Assembly: GCA_964244115.1 (NCBI GenBank) | Contig: CAXTHM010000009.1 | Coordinates: 9,290 to 73,289 of the forward strand | DNA: 64,000 nucleotides | Direction of reading: 5' to 3' | Source of the DNA: CADCWK01 sp964244115 | Lineage (GTDB): Bacteria > Chloroflexota > Chloroflexia > Thermomicrobiales > UBA6265 | Part shown: piece after piece, positions 28,058 through 35,947 of the stretch | Layout: every line of letters begins with the position of its first letter | Position numbering within the stretch: position 1 is the stretch's first letter | Made by a program: the position numbers and the translations under genes | The notes under the pieces: model-generated | Database searches by the model: none | Told to the model about the DNA's origin: nothing | Seen by the model: the letters and a program-made list of their open reading frames with translations, nothing else

Positions 28058-28156
28058 GCTTGCTCCTCGTCCCTGCCCCGCCCGACCGCGACCAGCGACC
28101 GGCTCGTGGTCGGGCGGGCGTCCGGGCCATACCGACATGGTAGCCTATCGGGGATA

Positions 28157-28261
28157 GTTGCCAGGGGTGCGGACACCGCTGAGAGGCTGACGGAACGACC
28201 GATGGGCCCGATGCCAACCCTCCGAATCTGATCCGGGTCATGCCGGCACGGGGATCGCGAC
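28157..28261 (+). promoter_or_regulatory. TPP riboswitch (THI element)
   Basis: Typical TPP aptamer landmarks in order: CAGGGGTGC, GCTGAGAGG, an ACCCTCCGAATCTGATC block, CCGGGTCATGCCGGC, then ACGGGGA. The closing stem GTTGC (28157-28161) pairs with GCGAC (28257-28261). A hairpin at 28289-28317 follows and may be the expression platform. It lies 169 bases before the thiD GTG and should repress the thiamine genes when TPP is abundant. Confidence 0.95.
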
Positions 28262-28430
28262 GCCGTCGCGACCATCCCGGAACCGAGCGGACAGCGGCCT
28301 CTATGGGGCCGTGTGTCCGTAGATGGTCTTGGTCGCGCTGTCTCCGTATTCCCTCGGGGCACTGTCGACTCACGCCGCCCATCCGCCCGCTCGGCGATGG
28401 CCGCGGCCCAGCGCGGACGAGGCAGACAGC

Positions 28431-29393
28431 GTGTCAGACAACGGCCATACCCACGATCACCCGGCGCCATCGACGAAGGACAGGGTCCTCGTCCCCGAGG
28501 AACTCCGGCCCAAGGTGCCGAAGGCCATGTCCGTCGCCGCCTCGGACTCCGGCGCCGGCGCGGGTATCCAGGCCGACCTGAAGACGTTCGCCGCCCATGG
28601 CGTCTACGGGACGACGGCGATCGTCGCGATCACGGCCCAGAGCACCAAGGGCGTCTACGCCATCGCCGAGGTTCCCGATGAGGTCGTCGTCGCCCAGATC
28701 GACATGATGATGGAGGACATCGGCGCCGACGCCGCCAAGACCGGGATGCTCTCCAGCGCCCTGATCGTCGAGGTCGTCGCCGACCGGCTCGCGGCCTGGG
28801 GCGTCCCGACCGTGGTCGACCCGGTGATGGTCTCCAAGAGCGGCGACCAGCTTCTCCAGCGCAACGCCGTCAACGCCGTCCGCCGCCGCCTGATCCCGAT
28901 GTCGAAGATCGTGACGCCGAACATCCCCGAGGCCGAGGTGCTGTCCGGCAAGACGATCATCACCGAGGACGACCTGCGGGAGGCCGCCCGGGCGATCCAC
29001 GCCCTCGGCACCGAGTGGGTGCTGATCAAGGGCGGCCACCGGGCCGCGACGGCGACCGACGTCCTGTTCGACGGTGTCGAGTTCATCGAGCTGCCGTCGG
29101 AGCGCGTCCGGTCCCTGAACACCCACGGGACCGGCTGCACCCTCTCGGCCGCGATCACGGCCAACCTGGCGCTTGGGCTGGCGGTGGTCCCGGCGGTCGA
29201 GTCGGCCAAGGCCTACCTCACCGGCGCCATCCGGGCGGGCTACGCGATCGGCGGCGGTCACTCACCGGTCAACCACTTCTACCGCTTCCCGGAGATGGGG
29301 CCGGCTGCCGTCGAGGGCACCGGCCGCATCGAGAGGGCCGCCGACCCGCCGACGGACCAGCCCGAGATCGTCCAGGCGGAGATCGACCGATGA
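28431..29393 (+). CDS. thiD: Hydroxymethylpyrimidine/phosphomethylpyrimidine kinase
   Basis: 320 residues from GTG 28431, chosen because GAGG lies 8 bases upstream. It phosphorylates HMP and HMP-P to HMP-PP for thiamine synthesis. Ribokinase-like fold: AASDSGAGAGIQADLKTF near the start, AITAQ, PVMVSKSG, IVTPNIPEAE, LIKGGH, and the anion hole NTHGTGCTLSAAI. An N-terminal extension of about 35 residues (NGHTHDHPAPSTKDR) and a charged C-terminal tail make it longer than the usual ~265. Controlled by the TPP riboswitch; the stop overlaps a small ORF by ATGA. Confidence 0.95.
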   Translation: MSDNGHTHDHPAPSTKDRVLVPEELRPKVPKAMSVAASDSGAGAGIQADLKTFAAHGVYGTTAIVAITAQSTKGVYAIAEVPDEVVVAQIDMMMEDIGADAAKTGMLSSALIVEVVADRLAAWGVPTVVDPVMVSKSGDQLLQRNAVNAVRRRLIPMSKIVTPNIPEAEVLSGKTIITEDDLREAARAIHALGTEWVLIKGGHRAATATDVLFDGVEFIELPSERVRSLNTHGTGCTLSAAITANLALGLAVVPAVESAKAYLTGAIRAGYAIGGGHSPVNHFYRFPEMGPAAVEGTGRIERAADPPTDQPEIVQAEIDR

Positions 29394-29548
29394 GCGAGAC
29401 CCGGAGCGACGCCCCACCTACGATCGCGGGCAGGAACGTCACGACCGGTAAGACAATCGATGAGGCATCTGTCGACGACCCAAACCAGAGCCCGACCTGT
29501 GCGTCATCGAACGGCCCGTCCGCCAACGTGCTCGGCACTTGCTCGTGA
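29391..29548 (+). CDS. Small ORF coupled between thiD and thiE, 52 codons
   Basis: An ATG overlaps the thiD stop (ATGA) and its own stop overlaps the thiE start (GTGA), so ribosomes could pass through all three genes without a gap. The product is Ser/Thr/Asn-rich and polar, with two Cys and no recognised motif. It may be a real small protein, or merely a translational bridge that keeps thiE expressed. An eroded gene fragment is also possible. Confidence 0.4.
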
Positions 29549-30225
29549 CGGCCGCTTACTGGGTAGCCGACCCCAGCCGGCTCCGGACGGCGCTGGCGCT
29601 CTATCTCGTCGCGGACCCAGAGCAGTCGGCCTCGGGGGATCTCGTCGCCGATACCGCTGCCGCGATCGCCGGCGGCGTCACCTGCGTCCAGCTCCGGGCC
29701 AAGCACCTCAGCGACATCGACGCGCTCGACCTTGCGACCCCGCTGGCCGAGCTCTGCCGCCGCCACGGCGTCCCGTTCCTCGTCAACGACCGGCTCGACG
29801 TCGCCCTGGCCGTCCGCGCCGACGGCCTGCATGTCGGCCTCAGTGACCTGCCGATCGTGGTCGTCCGGCGCCTGGGCGGGGAGCGGTTCCTGATCGGGTG
29901 GTCGCCGGGGACGGAAGGACAGGCGGCCAGATCGACTGCGGAGGGGGCCGATTATGTCGGCCTCGGACCGGTCTTCCCGACCGGCTCCAAGGCCGACGCC
30001 AGCGCCGCGATCGGGCTGGACGGCCTCGCCGCTCGCGCCCGGGTCGCCGGCGTCCCGACCGTCGGGATCGGCGGCATCTCGGTCGGATCGGCCGCATCCG
30101 TGATCGACGCCGGAGCGGACGGAGTCGCCGTGATCAGTGCCATCCTGCGGAGTGACGATTGTCAGGCGTCCGCGTCGGGGCTCAAGGCAGTCGTCGATCA
30201 GGCGCTCCGGAACCGGTCCCGCTAA
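29545..30225 (+). CDS. thiE: Thiamine-phosphate synthase
   Basis: 226 residues if started at GTG 29545, which overlaps the preceding small ORF; no ribosome site is seen, so coupling is likely. It joins HMP-PP and thiazole phosphate. TIM-barrel landmarks: ALYLVADPEQ, TCVQLRAKHLSD, PFLVNDRLDVALAVRADGLH, DYVGLGPVFPTGSK, VGIGGIS and GVAVISAIL. The phosphate- and pyrimidine-binding residues in these segments are present. Third member of the riboswitch-controlled unit. Confidence 0.93.
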   Translation: MTAAYWVADPSRLRTALALYLVADPEQSASGDLVADTAAAIAGGVTCVQLRAKHLSDIDALDLATPLAELCRRHGVPFLVNDRLDVALAVRADGLHVGLSDLPIVVVRRLGGERFLIGWSPGTEGQAARSTAEGADYVGLGPVFPTGSKADASAAIGLDGLAARARVAGVPTVGIGGISVGSAASVIDAGADGVAVISAILRSDDCQASASGLKAVVDQALRNRSR

Positions 30226-30484
30226 TCCCCGCTCCCGTTCCCGACCCGGGAACTCGGGCCGGCTCGGCCTCGCTCACGGACCCGACTCGCCCCTGCCCAT
30301 CGGGAAGCACGGTCGATGCGTCCCTCACGACCCCCTGCCCCGCGTTTCAGTGGATCGCGCAACGCCAGGGAGGCCGCGGGGAGCGACCCGCGGGGCCTTG
30401 GCGCCGGCCATCGTCGAGTGGGACCAGCCGTCGCCTCAATGACAGAAGGCAACGCATCGACCGGATGGCCACAAGGGGGTCGTC

Positions 30485-30868
30485 CTAGGCCTCGCCCTCC
30501 GGTCCGGCAGGTGGGACGACATCCACGTGAACCAGGTCCGGGTCGTCCTGCCACGGGTCCCAGACGCAGCGGTCAAGGTCGACGAAGTACTCGGTCTTGA
30601 ACGGGACGCCCTCCGCGACGAGCCGGGCCTGCATGATGTCCGGGTGGCCGAAGTACCAGCCCCCGGTCAGTTCGCCGTTGCGGTTGACGACGCGATGGAA
30701 GGGGAGCTCCGCTGATGACTCACCGTGCATCAGCGCCCAGCCGACCATCCGGGCCCCGCGGGGGTCCCCGATCGTGCGGGCGATCCGACCGTACGTCGTC
30801 ACCCGCCCATGCGGGATCCGGGCGACGATCGCGTAGACGCGCTCGGTGAAGTCAGCCGACGCCGGCAT
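30485..30868 (-). CDS. Alkyltransferase-like protein (Atl type)
   Basis: 127 residues from ATG 30868. MGMT-family DNA-binding domain with YAIVARIPHGRVTTYGRIA and ARMVGWALMH. The methyl-acceptor motif PCHRV is PFHRV here, so the reactive Cys is absent. Alkyltransferase-like proteins have Trp or another residue at this place, flip O6-alkylguanine out of the helix without repairing it, and hand it to nucleotide-excision repair. Phe is less usual than Trp. Lies 45 bases after the M14 peptidase gene, same strand. Confidence 0.88.
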   Translation of the reverse strand: MPASADFTERVYAIVARIPHGRVTTYGRIARTIGDPRGARMVGWALMHGESSAELPFHRVVNRNGELTGGWYFGHPDIMQARLVAEGVPFKTEYFVDLDRCVWDPWQDDPDLVHVDVVPPAGPEGEA

Positions 30869-30913
30869 CGCTCGCCCCCTGTCCCCAGGCCTCACCGCCA
30901 CCACGACTCACCG

Positions 30914-32578
30914 TCACTCGCCGAGCGTCAGCCGCTCGTTCGCCCGGCCGGCGCGGGGGCTCGTCGCCGTCACGGTTACGACGGTCCCGGCCTCGGCCCG
31001 GACGACGAAGCGGACATCGGCCCGGCGCCGGGCGGCGATCGGGCCACGCCAGGCCTCGTCCGTGACCGCCGACTCGCCCTTGAGGTGCCCGATCGTCTGG
31101 CGACGTCCGCCATCGAGGACCTCGATCCCGTCCCCGTCGAGCGAGACGCTGACCGATCCGGCTCGGCGGACGTCGATCGCCTGCTGGCAGACGTTGGTCG
31201 GCAGGTAGCCGGCGTTCGTCACCCGTGCCGTCACGAGCCAATGGTCCGGCCCGAGGGCCGTCGCGGTCGCGGACTCGATCTCCAGCCGGGGGGCGGACCG
31301 GGCGACCAGGAAACTCCAGTCGATCGCCGGACCGGCGATCTCGGGGATGTACTGCGGCGGTGCGTTCTGGTGGGTGTACTTGAAGGTCCAGCCACCGATC
31401 TCGACCGGCCCGAGCTGCGGGTGGTCGAACGCCGTCCAGTCGAGGAAGCCGGTCTCCGGGATCGTCCGGTCGGCCCAGGCCAGCATCCGGCGTTCGCCCT
31501 GCTCATCCAGCGACTGGAACGCCGCGATCCGCTCCGGCCGGGCGCCAGACGCTTTCTGGACATCCCACAGCTCCGGCACCCAGGTCAGGACGCCCATCTG
31601 GCTGTAGGCCCAGTCCATCAGGGAACCGGAGCGGGCGGTATCCGTCTCCTCATCGTAGCTCTGGAAGGCGGGGCAGCCGGTCAGCCGCGTGTAGTGCTCC
31701 GTCAGGATGCGGTACTCGGACTGGAGGTCGTCGTGGGAGTAGGCGCTGATCGACTGCGACGAGGGCAGCGTGAAGATGAAGCCGCCGGCGGTGTGATAGA
31801 GCACGGCCGCGAAGATGTTCGGGTGGGCGAGGAAGAAGTCGGCCGTCGCGCGGGTCTCCGGGACGTAGAGCGGGTACGGCCCGGCGCCGAGCTGCTGGTG
31901 CTCGGGCTGCCAGTTGTGCGGGAAGCTCCGGTTGAAGTCCAGCCCCCAGTACGCCCAGGCCATCGTCAGATTCGCCCCGACCGGCCCCTCGACCCGGCCC
32001 TCCTGGACGAGCTGAAACCGGTCGCCGGCCGGCGTACCGGGCTCGCAGCGAACCATGATCCGGGGATCGACGTCCGAGACACACCACTCCCCCTGCGGGT
32101 CGCGGAGCCGCATCAGCGTGATCTCGCCGTCGCCGTTGACGTCCTCCGGGTGGAGGCCCGGCAGCCGCTCGGGGTTGGGCCACGGAATCGCGGCGCTGCG
32201 CAGGCGGTACGGGGTCGTCAGGTAGACCTCGGCCCCATCCGGAGAGACCCGGGGCCGGACGTAGAACGTATACCGGGCGAGCAGCTCGGCGATCTCCGGC
32301 TCGGCCGACCGCGTCAGCAGCGTCTCGATCGTCCCCAGTGCCAGTACCGACGGCAGGACCTCGCCGGCGTGGATGTTGCCCTCGACGTAGACGGCCGGCT
32401 TGTCCTCCGGGGAGCCCACCCGATGGTCGGACACCGTCGCCGACAGGAGCGGACGGCCCTCGGTGGAGTGGCCGATCGTCTCGACGGTGATCAGATCCGG
32501 ATACGCCGCCTGCCACGCGTCGAGCGCCGCGACGATCTCATCATGGCGAGGGTAGTGGTCGAGGGTCAGTGGGCTCAC
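30914..32578 (-). CDS. M14-family zinc carboxypeptidase-like protein
   Basis: 554 residues from GTG 32578, chosen for the GGAGGAG 6 bases upstream. N-terminal peptidase domain: zinc ligands His and Glu in GNIHAGE, LDFNRSFPHNW (the substrate-carboxylate NR motif), a third His in LYHTAGG, and the general-base Glu probably in VPELWDV. An insertion reading EDVNGDGEITLMRLRDP is typical of large M14 proteins. The C-terminal ~130 residues form a beta-rich domain. No signal peptide is visible, so cytoplasmic unless exported unusually. Probably a carboxypeptidase or amidohydrolase; substrate unknown. Confidence 0.87.
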   Translation of the reverse strand: MSPLTLDHYPRHDEIVAALDAWQAAYPDLITVETIGHSTEGRPLLSATVSDHRVGSPEDKPAVYVEGNIHAGEVLPSVLALGTIETLLTRSAEPEIAELLARYTFYVRPRVSPDGAEVYLTTPYRLRSAAIPWPNPERLPGLHPEDVNGDGEITLMRLRDPQGEWCVSDVDPRIMVRCEPGTPAGDRFQLVQEGRVEGPVGANLTMAWAYWGLDFNRSFPHNWQPEHQQLGAGPYPLYVPETRATADFFLAHPNIFAAVLYHTAGGFIFTLPSSQSISAYSHDDLQSEYRILTEHYTRLTGCPAFQSYDEETDTARSGSLMDWAYSQMGVLTWVPELWDVQKASGARPERIAAFQSLDEQGERRMLAWADRTIPETGFLDWTAFDHPQLGPVEIGGWTFKYTHQNAPPQYIPEIAGPAIDWSFLVARSAPRLEIESATATALGPDHWLVTARVTNAGYLPTNVCQQAIDVRRAGSVSVSLDGDGIEVLDGGRRQTIGHLKGESAVTDEAWRGPIAARRRADVRFVVRAEAGTVVTVTATSPRAGRANERLTLGE

Positions 32579-32698
32579 GGTGGCTCCTCCAGGGGCGGCT
32601 AACGGTCGATCCGCCGGTCCGTCGCGGAGATGTGGACCGGCGGACGTTCTCGTCGGTCGATGGTCGGGCACCGGAGCGATGCCGTCAACGCCAGCGGC

Positions 32699-32704
32699 TA
32701 TACT
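32699..32704 (+). promoter_or_regulatory. Possible -10 element of secA
   Basis: TATACT within GGCTATACTTTCG, 75 bases before the secA ATG. The -35 region is not obvious. Confidence 0.35.
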
Positions 32705-32779
32705 TTCGACACCTACGCGGCACGATAGCGGTAGACCGGCGAGCGTAGATTCCCCATCCCGCTGTCCACAGGAGAACCA

Positions 32780-35407
32780 ATGGTACGGACATTACTGACC
32801 CGGGTGTTCGGCGAGACCGACGAGAAGATCGCCAAACGCTACCAGCCCCTGGTCGACGACATCAACAAGCTCGAAGCCGAGATCATGGAGATGTCGGACG
32901 ACGAGATCCGCGCTACCTCGGACGAGTTCCGGGAGCGGCTCGCGCGGGGCGAAACGCTGGACGACCTCCTGCCGGAGTCGTTCGCCGTCACTCGGGAGGT
33001 CGCCCGGCGTGTCCTCGGCCAGCGCCACTACGACGTCCAGCTGATCGGCGGCATGGTCCTCCACGAGGGCAAGATCGCCGAGATGCGAACCGGCGAGGGC
33101 AAGACGCAGACCGCGACCCTCGCGATCGCCCTCAACGCGCTCGAAGGCAAGGGCGTCCACCTCGTCACGGTCAACGACTACCTCGTCCGCCGCGACGGCG
33201 CCTGGATGGGGCAGGTCTACCACGCGCTCGGCCTCTCGGTCGGCGTGATCCAGCACGAGACCGCCTTCCTCTACGACCCGGACCATGAGCCCGAGGAGGA
33301 GGGCGCGATCCCGCACCTGCGGAAGGTGACGCGGCCCGAAGCCTACGGCGCCGACATCACCTACGGGACGAACAACGAGTTCGGCTTCGACTACCTCCGC
33401 GACAACATGGTCACCACGGCGGCCCGCAAGGTCCAGCGCGGTCTCCACTTCGGGATCGTCGACGAGGTCGACAACATTCTGATCGACGAGGCCCGGACGC
33501 CGCTGATCATCTCCGGTCAGGCCCAGCAGGCCAACGACAAGTACTACCAGTTCGCCCAGATCGCCAAACAGCTCCGGGACAAGCGCGACTTCGAGGTCGA
33601 ACTCAAGAGCCGGACGGTCAACCTGACCGACGACGGCATCGACCGGGTCGAGCAGCTCGCCGCGATCCCCGAGGGCGAGAGCATCTACGACGACCGTCAC
33701 ATCGACCTCACCCACTACCTCGAGCAGGCCGTCAAGGCCGAGGTGATCTTCAAGCGGGACAAGGACTACATCGTCGACGACGAGGGCGAGGTCGTCATCG
33801 TCGACGAGTTCACCGGCCGGCTGATGCCGGGCCGGCGCTACAGCGAGGGGCTCCACCAGGCGATAGAGGCCAAGGAGGGCGTCCGCGTCCGCCGCCAGAA
33901 CGTGACGCTGGCGACGATCACCTTCCAGAACTACTTCCGGATGTACGAGAAGCTGGCCGGCATGACCGGTACGGCCAAGACCGAATCCGAGGAGTTCCAC
34001 CGGATCTACAGCCTCGACGTCGTCACGATCCCGACCAACGTCCCGGTCGCCCGGGACGATGCGGCCGACCTCGTCTTCCGGACCGAGGACGGCAAGTTCC
34101 GGGCGGTCGCGCGGGAGATCAAAGCCATGCGCGAGGCGGGCCGGCCGGTCCTTGTCGGCACGACCTCGATCGACACCTCCGAGCGGCTCAGCAACCTCCT
34201 GCATGAGATCGGCACGCCGCACAGCGTCCTGAACGCCAAGCAGCACGAGCGCGAGGCCCACGTCGTCGCCGAGGCGGGACAGGCCCCGGGCGGGATGGGC
34301 AATGTCACGATCGCGACCAACATGGCCGGCCGCGGCACCGACATCAAACTCAGCGAAGAGGTCCGGCAGGCAGGCGGGCTCCATATCATCGGGACCGAGC
34401 GGCATGAGTCCCGCCGGATCGACAACCAGCTCCGGGGCCGCGCCGGCCGTCAGGGCGACCCCGGCTCCAGCCGCTTCTTCGTCTCGCTGGAGGACGACCT
34501 GATGAAGCGGTTCGGCTCGGACCGGATCGGCTCGATGATGGACCGGCTCGGCATGACGGACGAGACGCCGATCGAGCACTCGCTGATCTCCCGGTCGATC
34601 GAGAGTGCCCAGCAAAAGACCGAGGGCCACAACTTCGACATCCGGAAGCACGTCGTCCAGTACGACGACGTGATGAACCGGCACCGCGAGGTCATCTACG
34701 GCGACCGCGACAAGGTCGTCGCGGGCGAGGACATGTCCGAGCGGATCGCCGAGATGGTCTCCGGCGAGATCGATTCCCTGATCGAGAAGGCCCAGCCGGT
34801 CGCTCGCGGGGACGACATCGACTACGAAGGGCTCGTCGAAGGTTACCGGGCACTGGTCGGCCGAACCGAGATCGATCTCGACGATGTCGACGGGCTCGAT
34901 CGCGAGGACCTGACCGCGCTGCTGGTCGAGGACGCTGACCGGGCGCTGGACGAGGTCGAGGAGCAGTTCCCCGGCGACACGATGCGGACCGTCGAGCGCC
35001 ACGTCATGCTGGCCGTGATCGACCGGCTCTGGGTCGAGCACCTGACGACGATGGACGATGTCCGCGAGGGCGCAGGCCTCCAGGCCTATGCCCAGCGCGA
35101 CCCGCTGATCGCCTACAAGAGCAACGGCTTCCGGCTGTTCAACGAGCTGCTGGACCACATCCGCCATGACGTCGTCCACACGATCTTCCGGGTCCAGCCG
35201 GCCGCCGCCCAGCAACCGGTGAAGACGGAGGTGACGGAGGCGCAGGATAACGCGCAGACGAACATCAGCCCAGAGGCTGACGAGGGCGTCCAGCCCGTCG
35301 TCAAGCGCCGAAAGGTCGGCCCGAACCAGCCGTGCTGGTGCGGCAGCGGCAAGAAGTACAAGCATTGCCACGGCGCCCCGCAGCCGCAGGTGGCGACCCG
35401 GGTCTAA
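32780..35407 (+). CDS. secA: Preprotein translocase ATPase SecA
   Basis: 875 residues from ATG 32780 (AGGAG 8 bases upstream). Drives Sec-dependent export. The DEAD motor has MRTGEGKT near 102 and the DEVDN box; VDEFTGRLMPGRRYSEGLHQAIEAKE lies at the start of the cross-linking region, and TNMAGRGTDIKL and LRGRAGRQGDPGSSRFF lie in the second motor half. The C-terminal zinc site CWCGSGKKYKHCHG is intact. Length is typical. A terminator-like repeat follows at 35411-35482. Confidence 0.98.
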   Translation: MVRTLLTRVFGETDEKIAKRYQPLVDDINKLEAEIMEMSDDEIRATSDEFRERLARGETLDDLLPESFAVTREVARRVLGQRHYDVQLIGGMVLHEGKIAEMRTGEGKTQTATLAIALNALEGKGVHLVTVNDYLVRRDGAWMGQVYHALGLSVGVIQHETAFLYDPDHEPEEEGAIPHLRKVTRPEAYGADITYGTNNEFGFDYLRDNMVTTAARKVQRGLHFGIVDEVDNILIDEARTPLIISGQAQQANDKYYQFAQIAKQLRDKRDFEVELKSRTVNLTDDGIDRVEQLAAIPEGESIYDDRHIDLTHYLEQAVKAEVIFKRDKDYIVDDEGEVVIVDEFTGRLMPGRRYSEGLHQAIEAKEGVRVRRQNVTLATITFQNYFRMYEKLAGMTGTAKTESEEFHRIYSLDVVTIPTNVPVARDDAADLVFRTEDGKFRAVAREIKAMREAGRPVLVGTTSIDTSERLSNLLHEIGTPHSVLNAKQHEREAHVVAEAGQAPGGMGNVTIATNMAGRGTDIKLSEEVRQAGGLHIIGTERHESRRIDNQLRGRAGRQGDPGSSRFFVSLEDDLMKRFGSDRIGSMMDRLGMTDETPIEHSLISRSIESAQQKTEGHNFDIRKHVVQYDDVMNRHREVIYGDRDKVVAGEDMSERIAEMVSGEIDSLIEKAQPVARGDDIDYEGLVEGYRALVGRTEIDLDDVDGLDREDLTALLVEDADRALDEVEEQFPGDTMRTVERHVMLAVIDRLWVEHLTTMDDVREGAGLQAYAQRDPLIAYKSNGFRLFNELLDHIRHDVVHTIFRVQPAAAQQPVKTEVTEAQDNAQTNISPEADEGVQPVVKRRKVGPNQPCWCGSGKKYKHCHGAPQPQVATRV

Positions 35408-35410
35408 CCG

Positions 35411-35482
35411 TACCCCACCCCCAAACCCCCTCCCCATCTCGCTGGCGTGCTTCGCAATCGCGGATGGAGAGGGGGCTTTTTC
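35411..35482 (+). repeat. Dispersed palindromic repeat, copy A (also secA terminator)
   Basis: CCCCCTCCCCATC pairs imperfectly with GATGGAGAGGGGGC around an insert containing CTCGCTGGCGTGCTTCG, then TTTTT (35478-35482). Shares insert and arms with 45731-45795 and, inverted, 52920-52989. Confidence 0.8.
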
Positions 35483-35885
35483 ACGGGCGCTTCGGTCTTG
35501 ACGAGGATCCTTCTACACCGAACGTGGGGGTGACGTCTTGCCTCGCCCGACATACCTTGTCTTCGCAATCCGGGGTGCATTCGTACACGGTTGAACTCGA
35601 CATGCCGTCTCGCCTGACGGCGAAGGCCGCTGCGGCGGCCGGATGGGGCAAGCCTCACCCCTACGAACGAGCCTCGAACGCATGATCCGGTAACAGGCAA
35701 ACACTTCAAGGGCCAGCGTATTGGGTCAATCGGACGTGGTCGAGCTTGGAAAAGCGTTTTATATCGCGGCGACGGACGTTGCGGCCGCTCGACGACCACA
35801 AGGGTCGCTTCTACACCGTGGCCGCTCCCAGAGGTGTCGCCCCTAATCGGTCCCACCTCGGTATAGCAGGACGGCGAAGCCGACA

Positions 35886-35938
35886 TGAAAAAGCCCCTCT
35901 CCATCCGCAGATGGGGAGGGGTTTGGGGTGGGGTCAGA
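35886..35938 (-). repeat. Dispersed palindromic repeat, short copy D
   Basis: AAAAAGCCCCTCTCCATC and GATGGGGAGGGGTTTGGGG arms with only a few bases between them; the long insert of copies A, B and C is missing. It lies at the 3' end of the 557-residue helical-protein gene, where it can act as its terminator (T-run on the minus strand). Confidence 0.75.
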
Positions 35939-35947
35939 ACGCAGTCG

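Larger units (their letters stand above)
35408..35947. other. Repeat-rich spacer, 540 bases, no gene
   Basis: Contains one full copy (35411-35482) and one short copy (35886-35938, opposite orientation) of the dispersed palindromic repeat. Also two related strings with CTTCTACACCG (near 35510 and 35810) and a CACCCCTACGAACGA string near 35657. These look like decayed intergenic repeats rather than coding sequence. Confidence 0.6.

Noticed and set aside
32792..35437. Long open frame antisense to secA (881 codons)
   Set aside because: A GC-rich shadow of secA with low-complexity Val/Leu/Asp/Arg composition and no family motif.
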